A stretch of 64,000 nt of DNA from Bacteroidota bacterium. GTDB lineage: Bacteria > Bacteroidota > Bacteroidia > B-17B0 > Aurantibacillaceae. The position numbers and the translations under genes were made by a program. The notes below the pieces were generated by a model. The model ran no database searches. It saw only the letters and a program-made list of their open reading frames with translations, and was not told the DNA's origin. The stretch spans positions 62,001 through 126,000 of the forward strand of contig JAUXTT010000036.1 in NCBI GenBank assembly GCA_030684395.1, written 5' to 3'. Positions 18,054-26,739 of this stretch are shown here, piece after piece. Each line of letters opens with the position of its first letter. Positions within the stretch are counted from its first letter, which is position 1.

Positions 18054-18932
18054 ATGCTGAAAAACAGGACATATAGGTTTATATTGTTACTAATTTTATT
18101 GGCCGGCACAACTTATGCCCAAACGGTAAAAGTTCAGCAGGCTTATGAGTGCGTTACACAAGGCAAACTGGATTCGGCTAAATTACTGATTGATGTTGCT
18201 ATTACTGACCCTGAATCTGCTAAAGATTTTCAGGCATGGTACATCAGAGGGTTTATCTACAAAGAGATCTATAAACAAAAAGAAAGCTCTGATTTTAAAT
18301 CTCCGGCCAGAGATGTTGCAGTTGAATCATTAATAAAAGGCCTCGAACTGGATGTTGAAAAACAGGAAACACCTAATATGGTTCAGAACCTTAAGTTTTT
18401 AGGCTCTAAATATAATAACGACGCCATAAAAACTATGGATAGCGTTAATTACGAATTATCGGTTTTGTTATTTGACAAGTATATTTCCGTATACAAAATA
18501 TGTGATCCTGCATTTTCTGAAAAGTCAAAACGTGTAGAATATTATTTGGCACTTAGTTATAAATTCAATGTTTATTTTGATCAGGACACATTAGACAAAC
18601 ATCTAGCTGTTGCAAAATTGTACCTCCAACAAGTTCTTGATCTTGAGCCAAACTCACCAATGGCTAATAAAAACTACGCTTTACTATACTATAACATGGG
18701 CGTTAACATTATCAAGAAAATGGATTATGACGTTGACCTGGAGCAGCTATATGTACTACAGGAACAAGCTACAAAATTATTTAAACAAGCGGAACCATAT
18801 ATGTTGAAAGCACATGAAGTTTCTCCAAAGGACAAAACTATTGTAGAAGGTTTACAAGGAATTTATTACCAATTGAACGACACAGAAAAATCAAACGAGT
18901 ACAAAAAAAAGTTAGACGAACTGAATAAGTAA
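18054..18932 (+). CDS. Secreted TPR-like protein
   Basis: The 292-residue protein has a signal peptide (YRFILLLILLAGTTYAQ) and a mostly alpha-helical mature part with TPR-like helix pairs (FQAWYIRGFIYKEIYKQ; ANKNYALLYYNMGVNIIKKM; ISPKDKTIVEGLQGIY-like end). No enzymatic motif is seen. It lies 2 bases after the YfiR-like gene and directly before the SpoIIE phosphatase, so the three are almost certainly co-transcribed. It may be a periplasmic scaffold in that signalling set, which is inference from position. Confidence 0.8.
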   Translation: MLKNRTYRFILLLILLAGTTYAQTVKVQQAYECVTQGKLDSAKLLIDVAITDPESAKDFQAWYIRGFIYKEIYKQKESSDFKSPARDVAVESLIKGLELDVEKQETPNMVQNLKFLGSKYNNDAIKTMDSVNYELSVLLFDKYISVYKICDPAFSEKSKRVEYYLALSYKFNVYFDQDTLDKHLAVAKLYLQQVLDLEPNSPMANKNYALLYYNMGVNIIKKMDYDVDLEQLYVLQEQATKLFKQAEPYMLKAHEVSPKDKTIVEGLQGIYYQLNDTEKSNEYKKKLDELNK

Positions 18933-18953
18933 TTGTTTGGCAGAAAAAATGGT

Positions 18954-20750
18954 ATGGGTTTTAAATTAACTATTGGAACAAAAATAGGAGCCGGATTTGG
19001 TATAGTGATCTTACTCACTATAGTGGCGTTTATATTTACCAATATTACCCTCAATGATTCTAAAAAACGTACCGATGATGTTGTACAGGTTGTAACGCCA
19101 AGTGTAGCTTCACTTAATGAACTTAATTTACTTTTGGAGCGTTCTCAACGATTGATCTCCAAATGGTATTTTGTTCCTTCTCCCAAAGATGACGTTTCTA
19201 AACAAGAACTGAGAGATCTGATAAAATACGATTATCCAAAAATTAAAAATCAACTGGATAGCCTTTCTGTAAACTGGACTAAAGAAGAGAAAGAAAGTAT
19301 AAAAACAATTACCAGTTTAACCGATCAGCTTTTTGTTGTATTTCAGGAAGAGATCATGGAGCAGCTTGTTGATTTCTCTAACTATGAAGATGCACAGCTC
19401 TATTTCCTTGTAAAACTCCCTTTAGATGAGTCCGAAGAAAAACTCATTGTCATAAATAACCAACTTCACTCACTTATTGAGTCCCAAAAAAAACATGCTG
19501 AAACAGTTACGGGGCAGATGTTTGATTCGTTTACCTTCTTACAAACTTTTGTAAAATTACTGGGTATTGCTTTGGTGATAGGTGGAATTTTTGTTGCTCT
19601 CATAACAATTAGAACCATTGTAAAACCTGTGAAGTTGTTGAAAGAAATGCTCAACTCCATGAGTAAAGGCATTTTACCAAAGCAGCGTTTCCAAAAAAGA
19701 AGTGATGAAATAGGTGAAATGAATGAAGCCCTCACAGGTTTGGTAGGAGCTCTCGAAGGCACAACAGATTTCGCACGTGAAGTAGGTAGCGGTAACTTTA
19801 CATCTGAATACAAACCCCTGAGCGATCACGATACACTAGGACATGCCTTAATAAAAATGCGTTATAACCTTGCAGAAAACGAGCGCATACTAGAGCAAAA
19901 AGTAATTGAACGTACCGAAGAAGTTGTAAGACAAAAAGAAGAGATCTTAGGAAAGAACGAAGAATTAGAAGTACTGTACACACAAGTTACAGATAGTATT
20001 CGTTACGCTAAACGAATTCAGGAAGCTATTTTACCACCTGAGTCAGTTGTGAGTTCTATATTACCAAATTCATTCATCCTATACAAACCAAAAGATATTG
20101 TGAGTGGAGATTTTTATTGGTTAGACAAAAAAGAAAATCGCTCGATGGTTGCGGCAGTTGACTGTACTGGTCATGGTGTACCTGGTGCTTTCATGAGTAT
20201 TGTGGGTTATAACTTATTAAAAGACATTGTTACCAACTCATCCCTTACTGCCCCCGGAGAAATTATGGACGCTATGAGTGACGGCGTAAACAAAACCTTA
20301 CATAATAAAACTAAAAACGGTGCGGAAGGCGGACAAACTAAAGACGGAATGGACATGACCCTGGTCTCTATAGATTATGCGAAAATGGAACTTCAGTTTG
20401 CAGGTGCTAACAACCCTTTATACATTATTCGTAATGGTGAAATTATTCAGTACAAAGCTGATAAATTCCCTATTGGATACAGTATTTTTGACGAACCTAA
20501 AAAATATACTACTCACACTATTCCCGTTCAAAAGAAAGACACTGTTTATATTTTCTCCGATGGTTATGCAGATCAGTTTGGCGGACCTAAAGGAAAAAAA
20601 TTAATGCTCGGTAAATTCAGAGAAATCTTATTCGAAGCTTCCAAACTTCCTGTTGAGGAACAAAAACAATTTCTTAACGAAACCATCGAAAGCTGGAAAG
20701 GCAACCACGAACAGGTGGATGACATTCTTGTTATCGGTATCAACTTATAG
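18954..20750 (+). CDS. Membrane HAMP-domain SpoIIE-type PP2C serine phosphatase
   Basis: The 598-residue protein has a first membrane helix (IGAGFGIVILLTIVAFIFT), a periplasmic four-helix segment of about 180 residues, a second helix (LLGIALVIGGIFVALITI), a HAMP domain, a coiled coil (residues about 300-360) and a SpoIIE/PP2C domain. The metal-binding motifs SGDFYW, VDCTGHGVPGAFMS, DGMDMTLVSID and EQVDDILVIGI are intact. Such phosphatases usually act on anti-sigma antagonists in partner-switching systems. No kinase or antagonist gene is nearby. The reading frame also allows a TTG at 18933, right after the upstream stop; the ATG is preferred. A terminator follows. Confidence 0.9.
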   Translation: MGFKLTIGTKIGAGFGIVILLTIVAFIFTNITLNDSKKRTDDVVQVVTPSVASLNELNLLLERSQRLISKWYFVPSPKDDVSKQELRDLIKYDYPKIKNQLDSLSVNWTKEEKESIKTITSLTDQLFVVFQEEIMEQLVDFSNYEDAQLYFLVKLPLDESEEKLIVINNQLHSLIESQKKHAETVTGQMFDSFTFLQTFVKLLGIALVIGGIFVALITIRTIVKPVKLLKEMLNSMSKGILPKQRFQKRSDEIGEMNEALTGLVGALEGTTDFAREVGSGNFTSEYKPLSDHDTLGHALIKMRYNLAENERILEQKVIERTEEVVRQKEEILGKNEELEVLYTQVTDSIRYAKRIQEAILPPESVVSSILPNSFILYKPKDIVSGDFYWLDKKENRSMVAAVDCTGHGVPGAFMSIVGYNLLKDIVTNSSLTAPGEIMDAMSDGVNKTLHNKTKNGAEGGQTKDGMDMTLVSIDYAKMELQFAGANNPLYIIRNGEIIQYKADKFPIGYSIFDEPKKYTTHTIPVQKKDTVYIFSDGYADQFGGPKGKKLMLGKFREILFEASKLPVEEQKQFLNETIESWKGNHEQVDDILVIGINL

Positions 20751-20784
20751 CGCCGCTCCGGTGTTATATTCATTAATCAATTAC

Positions 20785-20809
20785 CCCCGATAGCTATCGG
20801 GGTTTTATT
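20785..20809 (+). terminator. Terminator formed by the CCCGATAG palindrome
   Basis: A perfect 18-base palindrome (20785-20802: 8-bp stem, GC centre) is followed by TTTTATTC. It lies 35 bases after the SpoIIE phosphatase stop and 19 bases before prfA, so it probably separates the two transcripts. The same core recurs at 44981-44998 and 49783-49800. Confidence 0.75.
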
Positions 20810-20820
20810 CAAAAATCAAA

Positions 20821-21894
20821 ATGGTTGACAAATTAGAAGCTATTAAGCGCAGGTACGAAGAAGTTGAACAAAAATTAGCTGACCCAACAGTTATAAGTGA
20901 TATGAAATTGTTTAAGAAATTAAACAAAGAATACCGCGATCTGGAACCTGTTGTAGAGATATACGGGGAGTATAAAATTATTCTTAACAACATCGAATCA
21001 GCAAAAGAAATTCTGGATACAGAAAAGGATAAGGAAATGCTGGATATGGCCAAAGCCGAATTGGATGAAAGCAGACTGGCACAGGAAAAACTGGAAAGCG
21101 ATATTAAAATGATGTTGATTCCGAAAGATCCGGAAGATGCAAAACATGCAGTAATGGAAATCCGTGCAGGAACAGGTGGTGATGAAGCTTCTATTTTTGC
21201 AGGAAATTTATTTGAAATGTATCAACGTTATTTCGAAAAAAACGGAATGAAAATCGAAATGATGGATGAGAATCAGGGAACTATGGGAGGATACAATAAA
21301 GTAACTTTTAATATTCTTGCTGATAATGCATATGGTAGAATGAAATTTGAAAGTGGTGTACATCGTGTACAACGTGTACCTGCTACAGAAACTGCCGGTC
21401 GGGTACATACATCAGCAGCAACTGTTGTTGTTCTTCCGGAAGCTGAGGATGTGGATGTAGTTATCAATCCTGCTGATCTCGAAATTCAAACATCACGCTC
21501 AGGTGGTGCAGGTGGGCAGAATGTAAATAAAGTAGAAACAAAAGTTCAGATCACACACAAACCAACCGGAATTATGGTTGTTTGTCAGATAGAACGTTCA
21601 CAGCTTGGTAACAAAGAAAGAGCTATGGCAATGCTTCGTACCAAGTTATATGAAATCGAATTTCAAAAATACCAGGACAGTGTTTCTGCTAAGCGAAAAA
21701 CAATGGTAACAACCGGAGACCGTTCAGCAAAGATCAGAACATACAACTATCCTCAAAATCGCATAACAGATCATCGTATCAATCTTACACTTTACAACCT
21801 CACTGATTTTATGAATGGTGATATTCAGGAAATGATGGATGCTTTGCAATTTGCAGAGAATGCAGAGCGATTGAAAGAAGGCGGGCTATCGTAA
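20821..21894 (+). CDS. prfA: Peptide chain release factor 1
   Basis: The 357-residue protein terminates translation at UAA and UAG. The peptidyl-hydrolase motif GGQ is at residues 231-233 in [14 protein letters not shown]. The codon-recognition tripeptide PAT is at 187-189, the RF1 (PxT) version rather than the RF2 SPF type. The N-terminal coiled region and the central domain beginning [16 protein letters not shown] are complete. It follows a rho-independent terminator and is probably transcribed on its own. A gene-less inverted-repeat element begins 12 bases after the stop. Confidence 0.98.
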   Translation: MVDKLEAIKRRYEEVEQKLADPTVISDMKLFKKLNKEYRDLEPVVEIYGEYKIILNNIESAKEILDTEKDKEMLDMAKAELDESRLAQEKLESDIKMMLIPKDPEDAKHAVMEIRAGTGGDEASIFAGNLFEMYQRYFEKNGMKIEMMDENQGTMGGYNKVTFNILADNAYGRMKFESGVHRVQRVPATETAGRVHTSAATVVVLPEAEDVDVVINPADLEIQTSRSGGAGGQNVNKVETKVQITHKPTGIMVVCQIERSQLGNKERAMAMLRTKLYEIEFQKYQDSVSAKRKTMVTTGDRSAKIRTYNYPQNRITDHRINLTLYNLTDFMNGDIQEMMDALQFAENAERLKEGGLS

Positions 21895-21905
21895 TTAATT
21901 CTTTT

Positions 21906-22057
21906 AACACAGAGATTACTGAGGATACAGAGGTTCACAGAGATTTTTTTTTAATTCCCGAAATGTAAATATTTGTAAGGCTTGTTTCTTGCACGTTACG
22001 GTCCTTTCCAATTCAAAAAACTCTGTGTAACTCCTTAAACTCTGCGCGCTCTGTGTT
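21906..22057. mobile_element. 152-bp MITE-like element with 37-base terminal inverted repeats
   Basis: The left end (21906-21942) begins AACACAGAG and ends TTCACAGAG; the right end (22021-22057) begins CTCTGTGTAA and ends CTCTGTGTT. Both ends are 37 bases and are imperfect inverted copies. They have the same length and boundary words as the ends that enclose the GxxExxY gene at 63400-63881. The 78-base centre has no coding potential, so this looks like a deletion derivative or a non-autonomous form. It fills the gap between prfA and the convergent phosphoesterase. Confidence 0.75.
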
Positions 22058-22062
22058 GAAGA

Positions 22063-22707
22063 TCAGTCTACATCCGTTCCGGCAGTAGGTTCTGAAACGA
22101 TCTCTATTAACTCTCCCGTTGGTTTCAATCTTAATGCACAAATTCCTCTTTTGAGATAAACACCTGTATCAATATTCCATGAATTGCTTTCCGGATAAAA
22201 CTGGGGTTTTCCCGACTTTAGAGGTGTATGCCCGTATATTTGCAGTTTTCCAATATTTTTCACCTCTCCCCTGTTCCACACTAATCCATCGGGATGTTTT
22301 TCGTCCATAGCAAAGGAGGAATGACTAATGCCTGCGTGCGAAATAAAAATATGATCATTCTCCCATGTTAGCGGGAAGGTTGAAATCCATTCCATATCCT
22401 TATCAAAATCCAGTTCCGCCAAAGTGTATTGCCACAATACTTTTATCCCGTATTTTTTGTACCATTTCTCATGTTTTTTATGGAGAAAGTACTGCAAAGC
22501 CAGTTGTTCATGATTTCCTTTAATAAAAACTGCTCCGTGTTTTTCCTGTAATTCCCTGCACAACTTTACCGTTTCAGGAGTGTGGTTGCCTCTATCCATA
22601 ATATCGCCTACCTGTAGCAAGAGTTCATTTTCCCTATCCCAGTTTTTCAATAGGTTTTTGAAAGTTTTATAACAACCGTGGATATCTCCAACTACAAATA
22701 AATTCAT
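22063..22707 (-). CDS. Metallophosphoesterase (serine/threonine phosphatase 1-like)
   Basis: The 214-residue cytoplasmic protein has the calcineurin-type metal motifs in order: VVGDIHGCYKTF (residues about 5-16), VGDIMDRGNHTP, KGNHEQ, ISHAGIS and IYGHTPL. This is the compact PrpA/ApaH-like family, which dephosphorylates phosphoproteins or cleaves dinucleoside polyphosphates. The substrate cannot be decided from sequence. It is a single gene on the minus strand and its stop lies 6 bases from the MITE-like element downstream of prfA. Confidence 0.9.
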   Translation of the reverse strand: MNLFVVGDIHGCYKTFKNLLKNWDRENELLLQVGDIMDRGNHTPETVKLCRELQEKHGAVFIKGNHEQLALQYFLHKKHEKWYKKYGIKVLWQYTLAELDFDKDMEWISTFPLTWENDHIFISHAGISHSSFAMDEKHPDGLVWNRGEVKNIGKLQIYGHTPLKSGKPQFYPESNSWNIDTGVYLKRGICALRLKPTGELIEIVSEPTAGTDVD

Positions 22708-22804
22708 GGCACTAACCTTGTTAAAAAAGGTTCTTAAAGTTAATAAAATCTATTGCTTCTTAGTCCAAAATTGCTTTAATTTATAACTCTTAAAACAAAC
22801 AGGT

Positions 22805-23848
22805 ATGCGTGTATTACTCATTTCATCATTAATAATCGGAGGACTTTCTGTTGCAAAAGCACAGGGCGACACCGTAAAAGTAAAAGTAGATGAAAACAGT
22901 CCCGAACTTTTTTATAATAAAGGTTTAGAACTTTTTAAAGCTAAAAATTATGGTGAAGCCGTAAATGAATTTACCAAAGCTATTGGAATGAAAGCTGATT
23001 TTGAAAAAGCATTCTACAATCGCGGGCTAAGTTATTCGGAAATGAATAAAGCAACAGATGCGGTAAACGATTTTAATAAATCGATAGAACTGAATCCGAA
23101 TGCTGATTATTCCTATTTTTCCCGTGGAGAAAGTATGTACACTCAAACACAGAAAGAAAAAGCTTATGCTGATTTTTCGAAAGCAGTGGAGATCAATGCC
23201 AATCATGCCGATGCCTGGTATAAAAAAGGATTGATAGATTTTGAGAATAAAGAATATGCAAAAGCAATTGAAGATTATAACAAAGCCCTTATAGCTAAAC
23301 CTGATTTCGCCTATGCTTTTAACGACAGGGCAAGTGCAAAGCTGGAATCGGGAAACACCGATGCTGCTATCGAAGATTACAAGAGCGCTGTAAAAGCAAA
23401 TCCTGACATGGCTTTTGCACACAACAACCTCGGCAGTGCTTATAGAAAAGTAAAAAACTATGATGCTGCAATTGCTTCTTATACCAAAGCAATTACGTTG
23501 AAAAAAGACTACTACATCGCCTACAATAATCGTGGAAGTGCAAAGCTGGAAAAACTGGATTTTGACGGGGCTATTGCAGATTTCTCTAAAGCCATTGAAT
23601 TAAAAGGTGATTATGCTTTTGCTTACAACAACCGTTCTTCTGCCAACTACAAAAAGAAAAATTACCAGTTAGCTGTAAATGATGCCAACAAAGCAATTAT
23701 GATCAATGAAAATTATGGCGAAGCCTATCTGAACCTTGGAATTGCCAAAGAAATGCTGAAAGATTTTAAAGGCGCATGCGAAGATTTTAAAAAAGCTGCT
23801 TCATTAGGAATCGACAGAGCCAAACAATACTTTGATGTTTGCGACTAA
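22805..23848 (+). CDS. Secreted tetratricopeptide-repeat protein
   Basis: The 347-residue protein has a signal peptide (MRVLLISSLIIGGLSVAKAQ) and eight or so canonical 34-residue TPRs from residue 30 to the end. Typical unit patterns are YNKGLELFKAKNYGEAVNEF and YNNRGSAKLEKLDFDGAIAD. TPR arrays are protein-binding scaffolds and this one should act in the periplasm or at the surface. The next gene, a PD40-OmpA protein, is on the same strand about 110 bases away. A partner is not identified. Confidence 0.88.
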   Translation: MRVLLISSLIIGGLSVAKAQGDTVKVKVDENSPELFYNKGLELFKAKNYGEAVNEFTKAIGMKADFEKAFYNRGLSYSEMNKATDAVNDFNKSIELNPNADYSYFSRGESMYTQTQKEKAYADFSKAVEINANHADAWYKKGLIDFENKEYAKAIEDYNKALIAKPDFAYAFNDRASAKLESGNTDAAIEDYKSAVKANPDMAFAHNNLGSAYRKVKNYDAAIASYTKAITLKKDYYIAYNNRGSAKLEKLDFDGAIADFSKAIELKGDYAFAYNNRSSANYKKKNYQLAVNDANKAIMINENYGEAYLNLGIAKEMLKDFKGACEDFKKAASLGIDRAKQYFDVCD

Positions 23849-23956
23849 ATCAATTTGGTAATTTGATGATTTAAAAATTTGAAAATGACATTCTGTAATA
23901 TAAAACCTTATATGAGCTTAAATGCCTTAAATGGTTTAAAAAATAAAACTAATAAT

Positions 23957-26134
23957 ATGAGATTACACTTTATACCATCTGCCCTCACAAAATCTTTATT
24001 ACTTGTTTGTATACTCATTTCATCATTTGGAATGTTAGCCCAAACAAATGTTGAATTTGATAAGGACAACTTTAAAGATCGTAAAGACGAATTTAAAGAA
24101 GCCAGAAAAAACTTCAACGAAGGAAAAGAGCTTTTTGAAAAAGCCATGAATGACTACAAAGTATTTATAGGAGAATACTGCAATGAGCATTCCTATATGC
24201 CCGTAAGTAGAAAAGAATACCTGCATCTTGATGATGAGATTTTTATCCAGGCACTTTCCTTTTTAGAAAAAGCACAAGCTTTTAACCCTGATAACGCTCA
24301 ATTAAACTGGATGATCGGCTTCTCAAAATTTCATCATAACCCACAAAGCGATGCCTGCATTAAATTTTTAGAAAAAGCCTATAAGCTTAATCCCAAAGTA
24401 GATGAACAGTTACCTTATATTCTTGCCTGGTCGCTCCAATTGCATTACAAATGGGACGATGCCATCTCTTACTACACCGCCTACAAATCAGGTTTATCTC
24501 AGGGAAATTTGTACGCCATTCAATTAGAAGATATTGCTAAAAAAATCGGAGAGTGTTACAATGGAAAAAAATACATGTCGAATCCGCAGCGTGTATTTAT
24601 TGATAACATGGGGCCCCATGTAAATTCTTCTTTCCCTGACTATAGTGCATTTATTTCTACTGACGAATCAGTATTAATGTTCACTTCCCGAAGAAATACT
24701 TCTTTAGGTGCAAAACACGATGAATCGGATAACGGATTTTTTGAAGATATTTATGTGTGTACCAAAACAAACGGAGAATGGAGCGACCCTAAAAATATGG
24801 GTGCACCTATTAACTCTGAAGACCATGATGCAACAGCCGGTCTTTCTCCTGATGGAACAACATTATATATATACGCTCATCACGGTAAGGGCGGTGGCGA
24901 TGTTTATGAAAGTAAATTAAACGGAGCAAGCTGGAGTAAACCCGAAAAATTAAATAAAAATATCAACTCCGAATTTCGCGAGACCACTGTTTCCGAATCG
25001 TACGATGGAAACCTTTTATACTTTGTATCCAACAAAAAAGGAGGGTCAGGTATGGGAGATATTTACATGAGTAAAAAAGATCCTAAAGGTAAATGGGGCG
25101 AATCAGCAAATGTAGGTGCCCCGGTTAATACCAAATATGCAGAAGAAGGGGTGTTTTTATTACCTGATGGCAAAACCATGTACTTCAGTTCTAAGGGCGG
25201 AGCAACCATGGGTGGTTACGATATTTTTAAAACTACTTATGAGAATGGGAAATGGAGTACACCCGAAAACCTTGGTTATCCTGTAAACAGTCCTGACGAT
25301 GATGTGTACTTTGTAATTTCAGGTAGCGGACGCCGTGGATACTACGCCTCTTCCAAAGATGGCGGTTACGGTGAGAAGGATCTTTACATGATTACCTTCT
25401 TAGGTCCTGAGAAGCCTGGAATGCTCAGCAACGAAGATAATTTAATTGCTTGTATTGCAGAGCCGATTAAAACAGTTCAGGCAGCTCCTGCAATGGAAAT
25501 TGTATCAAACCCATTAACTATTTTAAAAGGAACCATTACCGATGCATTTACTAATAAGCCATTGGAAACAACAATTGAATTAGTTGATAATACAAAGAAC
25601 GAATTGCTTGCTACTTTTAAATCTAACAGCTCTACTGGTAAATACTTAGTAATGTTGCCATCGGGTAAAAACTACGGTATTGCAGTGAAAGCCGAAGGTT
25701 ATTTGTTTCACTCCGAAAACTTTGATATTCCTACAGCTACCGGTTACCAGGAAATCATTAAGGACATACAATTAAAGAACATTGCTGTGGGTAGCAAAAT
25801 TGTACTGAAGAATATTTTCTTTGATGTGGCAAAAGCAACATTGCGTCCTGAATCTACCAACGAGTTAGAACGATTGGTAAAACTACTAACTGATGTACCA
25901 AGCCTGAAAATTGAGATCGGAAGCCACACCGATTCTGATGGAACAGATGAGTCCAACAACAAACTTTCTCAGGCGAGATCCGAATCAGTTGTAAACTACC
26001 TCATAAGTAAAGGAATTGCCAAAGATCGTTTACAATCTAAAGGTTACGGAGAAACCAAACCAATTGCACCAAACGATACCAAAGAAAACAAACAACAAAA
26101 CAGAAGATCAGAGTTTGAGATTTTGAGTAAGTAG
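23957..26134 (+). CDS. OmpA-family protein with PD40 repeats and carboxypeptidase-regulatory-like domain
   Basis: The 725-residue envelope protein has a signal peptide (LLLVCILISSFGMLAQ), TPR-like helices (residues about 60-200), PD40/WD40-like beta-propeller repeats (PDYSAFISTDESVLMFTSRR; LSPDGTTLYIYAHHG; LLPDGKTMYFSSKGG), a CarboxypepD_reg-like domain (LKGTITDAFTNKPLETTIEL) and a C-terminal OmpA peptidoglycan-binding domain (IEIGSHTDSDGTDESNNKLS; RLQSKGYGETKPI). This is the architecture of Bacteroidota PorE-type proteins that link the outer membrane and the type IX machinery to peptidoglycan. The frame extends to TTG 23879 and includes ATG 23885, but only the ATG at 23957 yields a normal signal peptide. 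Confidence 0.9.
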   Translation: MRLHFIPSALTKSLLLVCILISSFGMLAQTNVEFDKDNFKDRKDEFKEARKNFNEGKELFEKAMNDYKVFIGEYCNEHSYMPVSRKEYLHLDDEIFIQALSFLEKAQAFNPDNAQLNWMIGFSKFHHNPQSDACIKFLEKAYKLNPKVDEQLPYILAWSLQLHYKWDDAISYYTAYKSGLSQGNLYAIQLEDIAKKIGECYNGKKYMSNPQRVFIDNMGPHVNSSFPDYSAFISTDESVLMFTSRRNTSLGAKHDESDNGFFEDIYVCTKTNGEWSDPKNMGAPINSEDHDATAGLSPDGTTLYIYAHHGKGGGDVYESKLNGASWSKPEKLNKNINSEFRETTVSESYDGNLLYFVSNKKGGSGMGDIYMSKKDPKGKWGESANVGAPVNTKYAEEGVFLLPDGKTMYFSSKGGATMGGYDIFKTTYENGKWSTPENLGYPVNSPDDDVYFVISGSGRRGYYASSKDGGYGEKDLYMITFLGPEKPGMLSNEDNLIACIAEPIKTVQAAPAMEIVSNPLTILKGTITDAFTNKPLETTIELVDNTKNELLATFKSNSSTGKYLVMLPSGKNYGIAVKAEGYLFHSENFDIPTATGYQEIIKDIQLKNIAVGSKIVLKNIFFDVAKATLRPESTNELERLVKLLTDVPSLKIEIGSHTDSDGTDESNNKLSQARSESVVNYLISKGIAKDRLQSKGYGETKPIAPNDTKENKQQNRRSEFEILSK

Positions 26135-26216
26135 AACCTCACATAATTGACTAATTTTTCCAACATTCGTATACTAAAAACAATAAAGTGACGTTTTGAA
26201 ACAAAAAATACAAAAT

Positions 26217-26594
26217 ATGAGATCTAAAACACTTCTTCTACTAAGTTTATTTAGCGTTTTACTTTTAAGCACTGAGTGCAAAAAAAAGCTTTTTGAAAAA
26301 ATAACCTTTGAAGGCACTACTTACAGCCGCAGTACAGGCTTACCTCTTTCAGGAGTTAAGGTTACCTTAAAAGCTTGTGGCGCAGGAGGCGGCGATGCAT
26401 CAGTTAGCTGCACCAACAACCAATTTGTAATAGGTGAAGCTACCAGTGATGGTTCCGGGCATTTTTCGATTACAGAGAAGGCTGCCAAATCCGATAATTA
26501 TTTTGTTTGGTACAATGGAAATAATGGAGTTAATATGCATGGAGTAAGCGGTGGTGAACTTTATACACTCTCTGATATTTATGTAAGTCAGTAG
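26217..26594 (+). CDS. Small hypothetical lipoprotein
   Basis: The 125-residue product begins MRSKTLLLLSLFSVLLLSTEC, a lipoprotein signal with Cys at 21. The mature part has a beta-sandwich look (TTYSRSTGLPLSGVKVTLKA; SDGSGHFSITEKA), like a carboxypeptidase-regulatory or Ig-like domain that often decorates Bacteroidota surface lipoproteins. The start at 26217 is chosen because the TTG at 26196 would put a charged stretch before the signal peptide. It lies about 80 bases after the OmpA-family gene on the same strand. Function is unknown. Confidence 0.72.
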   Translation: MRSKTLLLLSLFSVLLLSTECKKKLFEKITFEGTTYSRSTGLPLSGVKVTLKACGAGGGDASVSCTNNQFVIGEATSDGSGHFSITEKAAKSDNYFVWYNGNNGVNMHGVSGGELYTLSDIYVSQ

Positions 26595-26619
26595 AGCCAA
26601 ACTTGCTTCTTTAAGATTT

Positions 26620-26736
26620 TTATATTGATTTAAACGAAGAGGTAAGCTTGGGATCTTGAGTATTTGGGTGCCATAAAACCACTCCAATAGGGTAGCCATA
26701 AGCGACCAAATAAGGCACTCCTCCTCCGCCAAATAT
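26620..26736 (-). pseudogene. Possible gene-end fragment
   Basis: On the minus strand a frame without a good start reads IFGGGGVPYLVAYGYPIGVV followed by LWHPNTQDPKLTSSFKSI and a stop. The Gly-rich and Pro-rich composition looks like protein, while an in-frame TAG just upstream blocks a longer reading. It may be the 3' remnant of a lost gene. The family is not recognised and the call is weak. Confidence 0.2.
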
Positions 26737-26739
26737 ATT

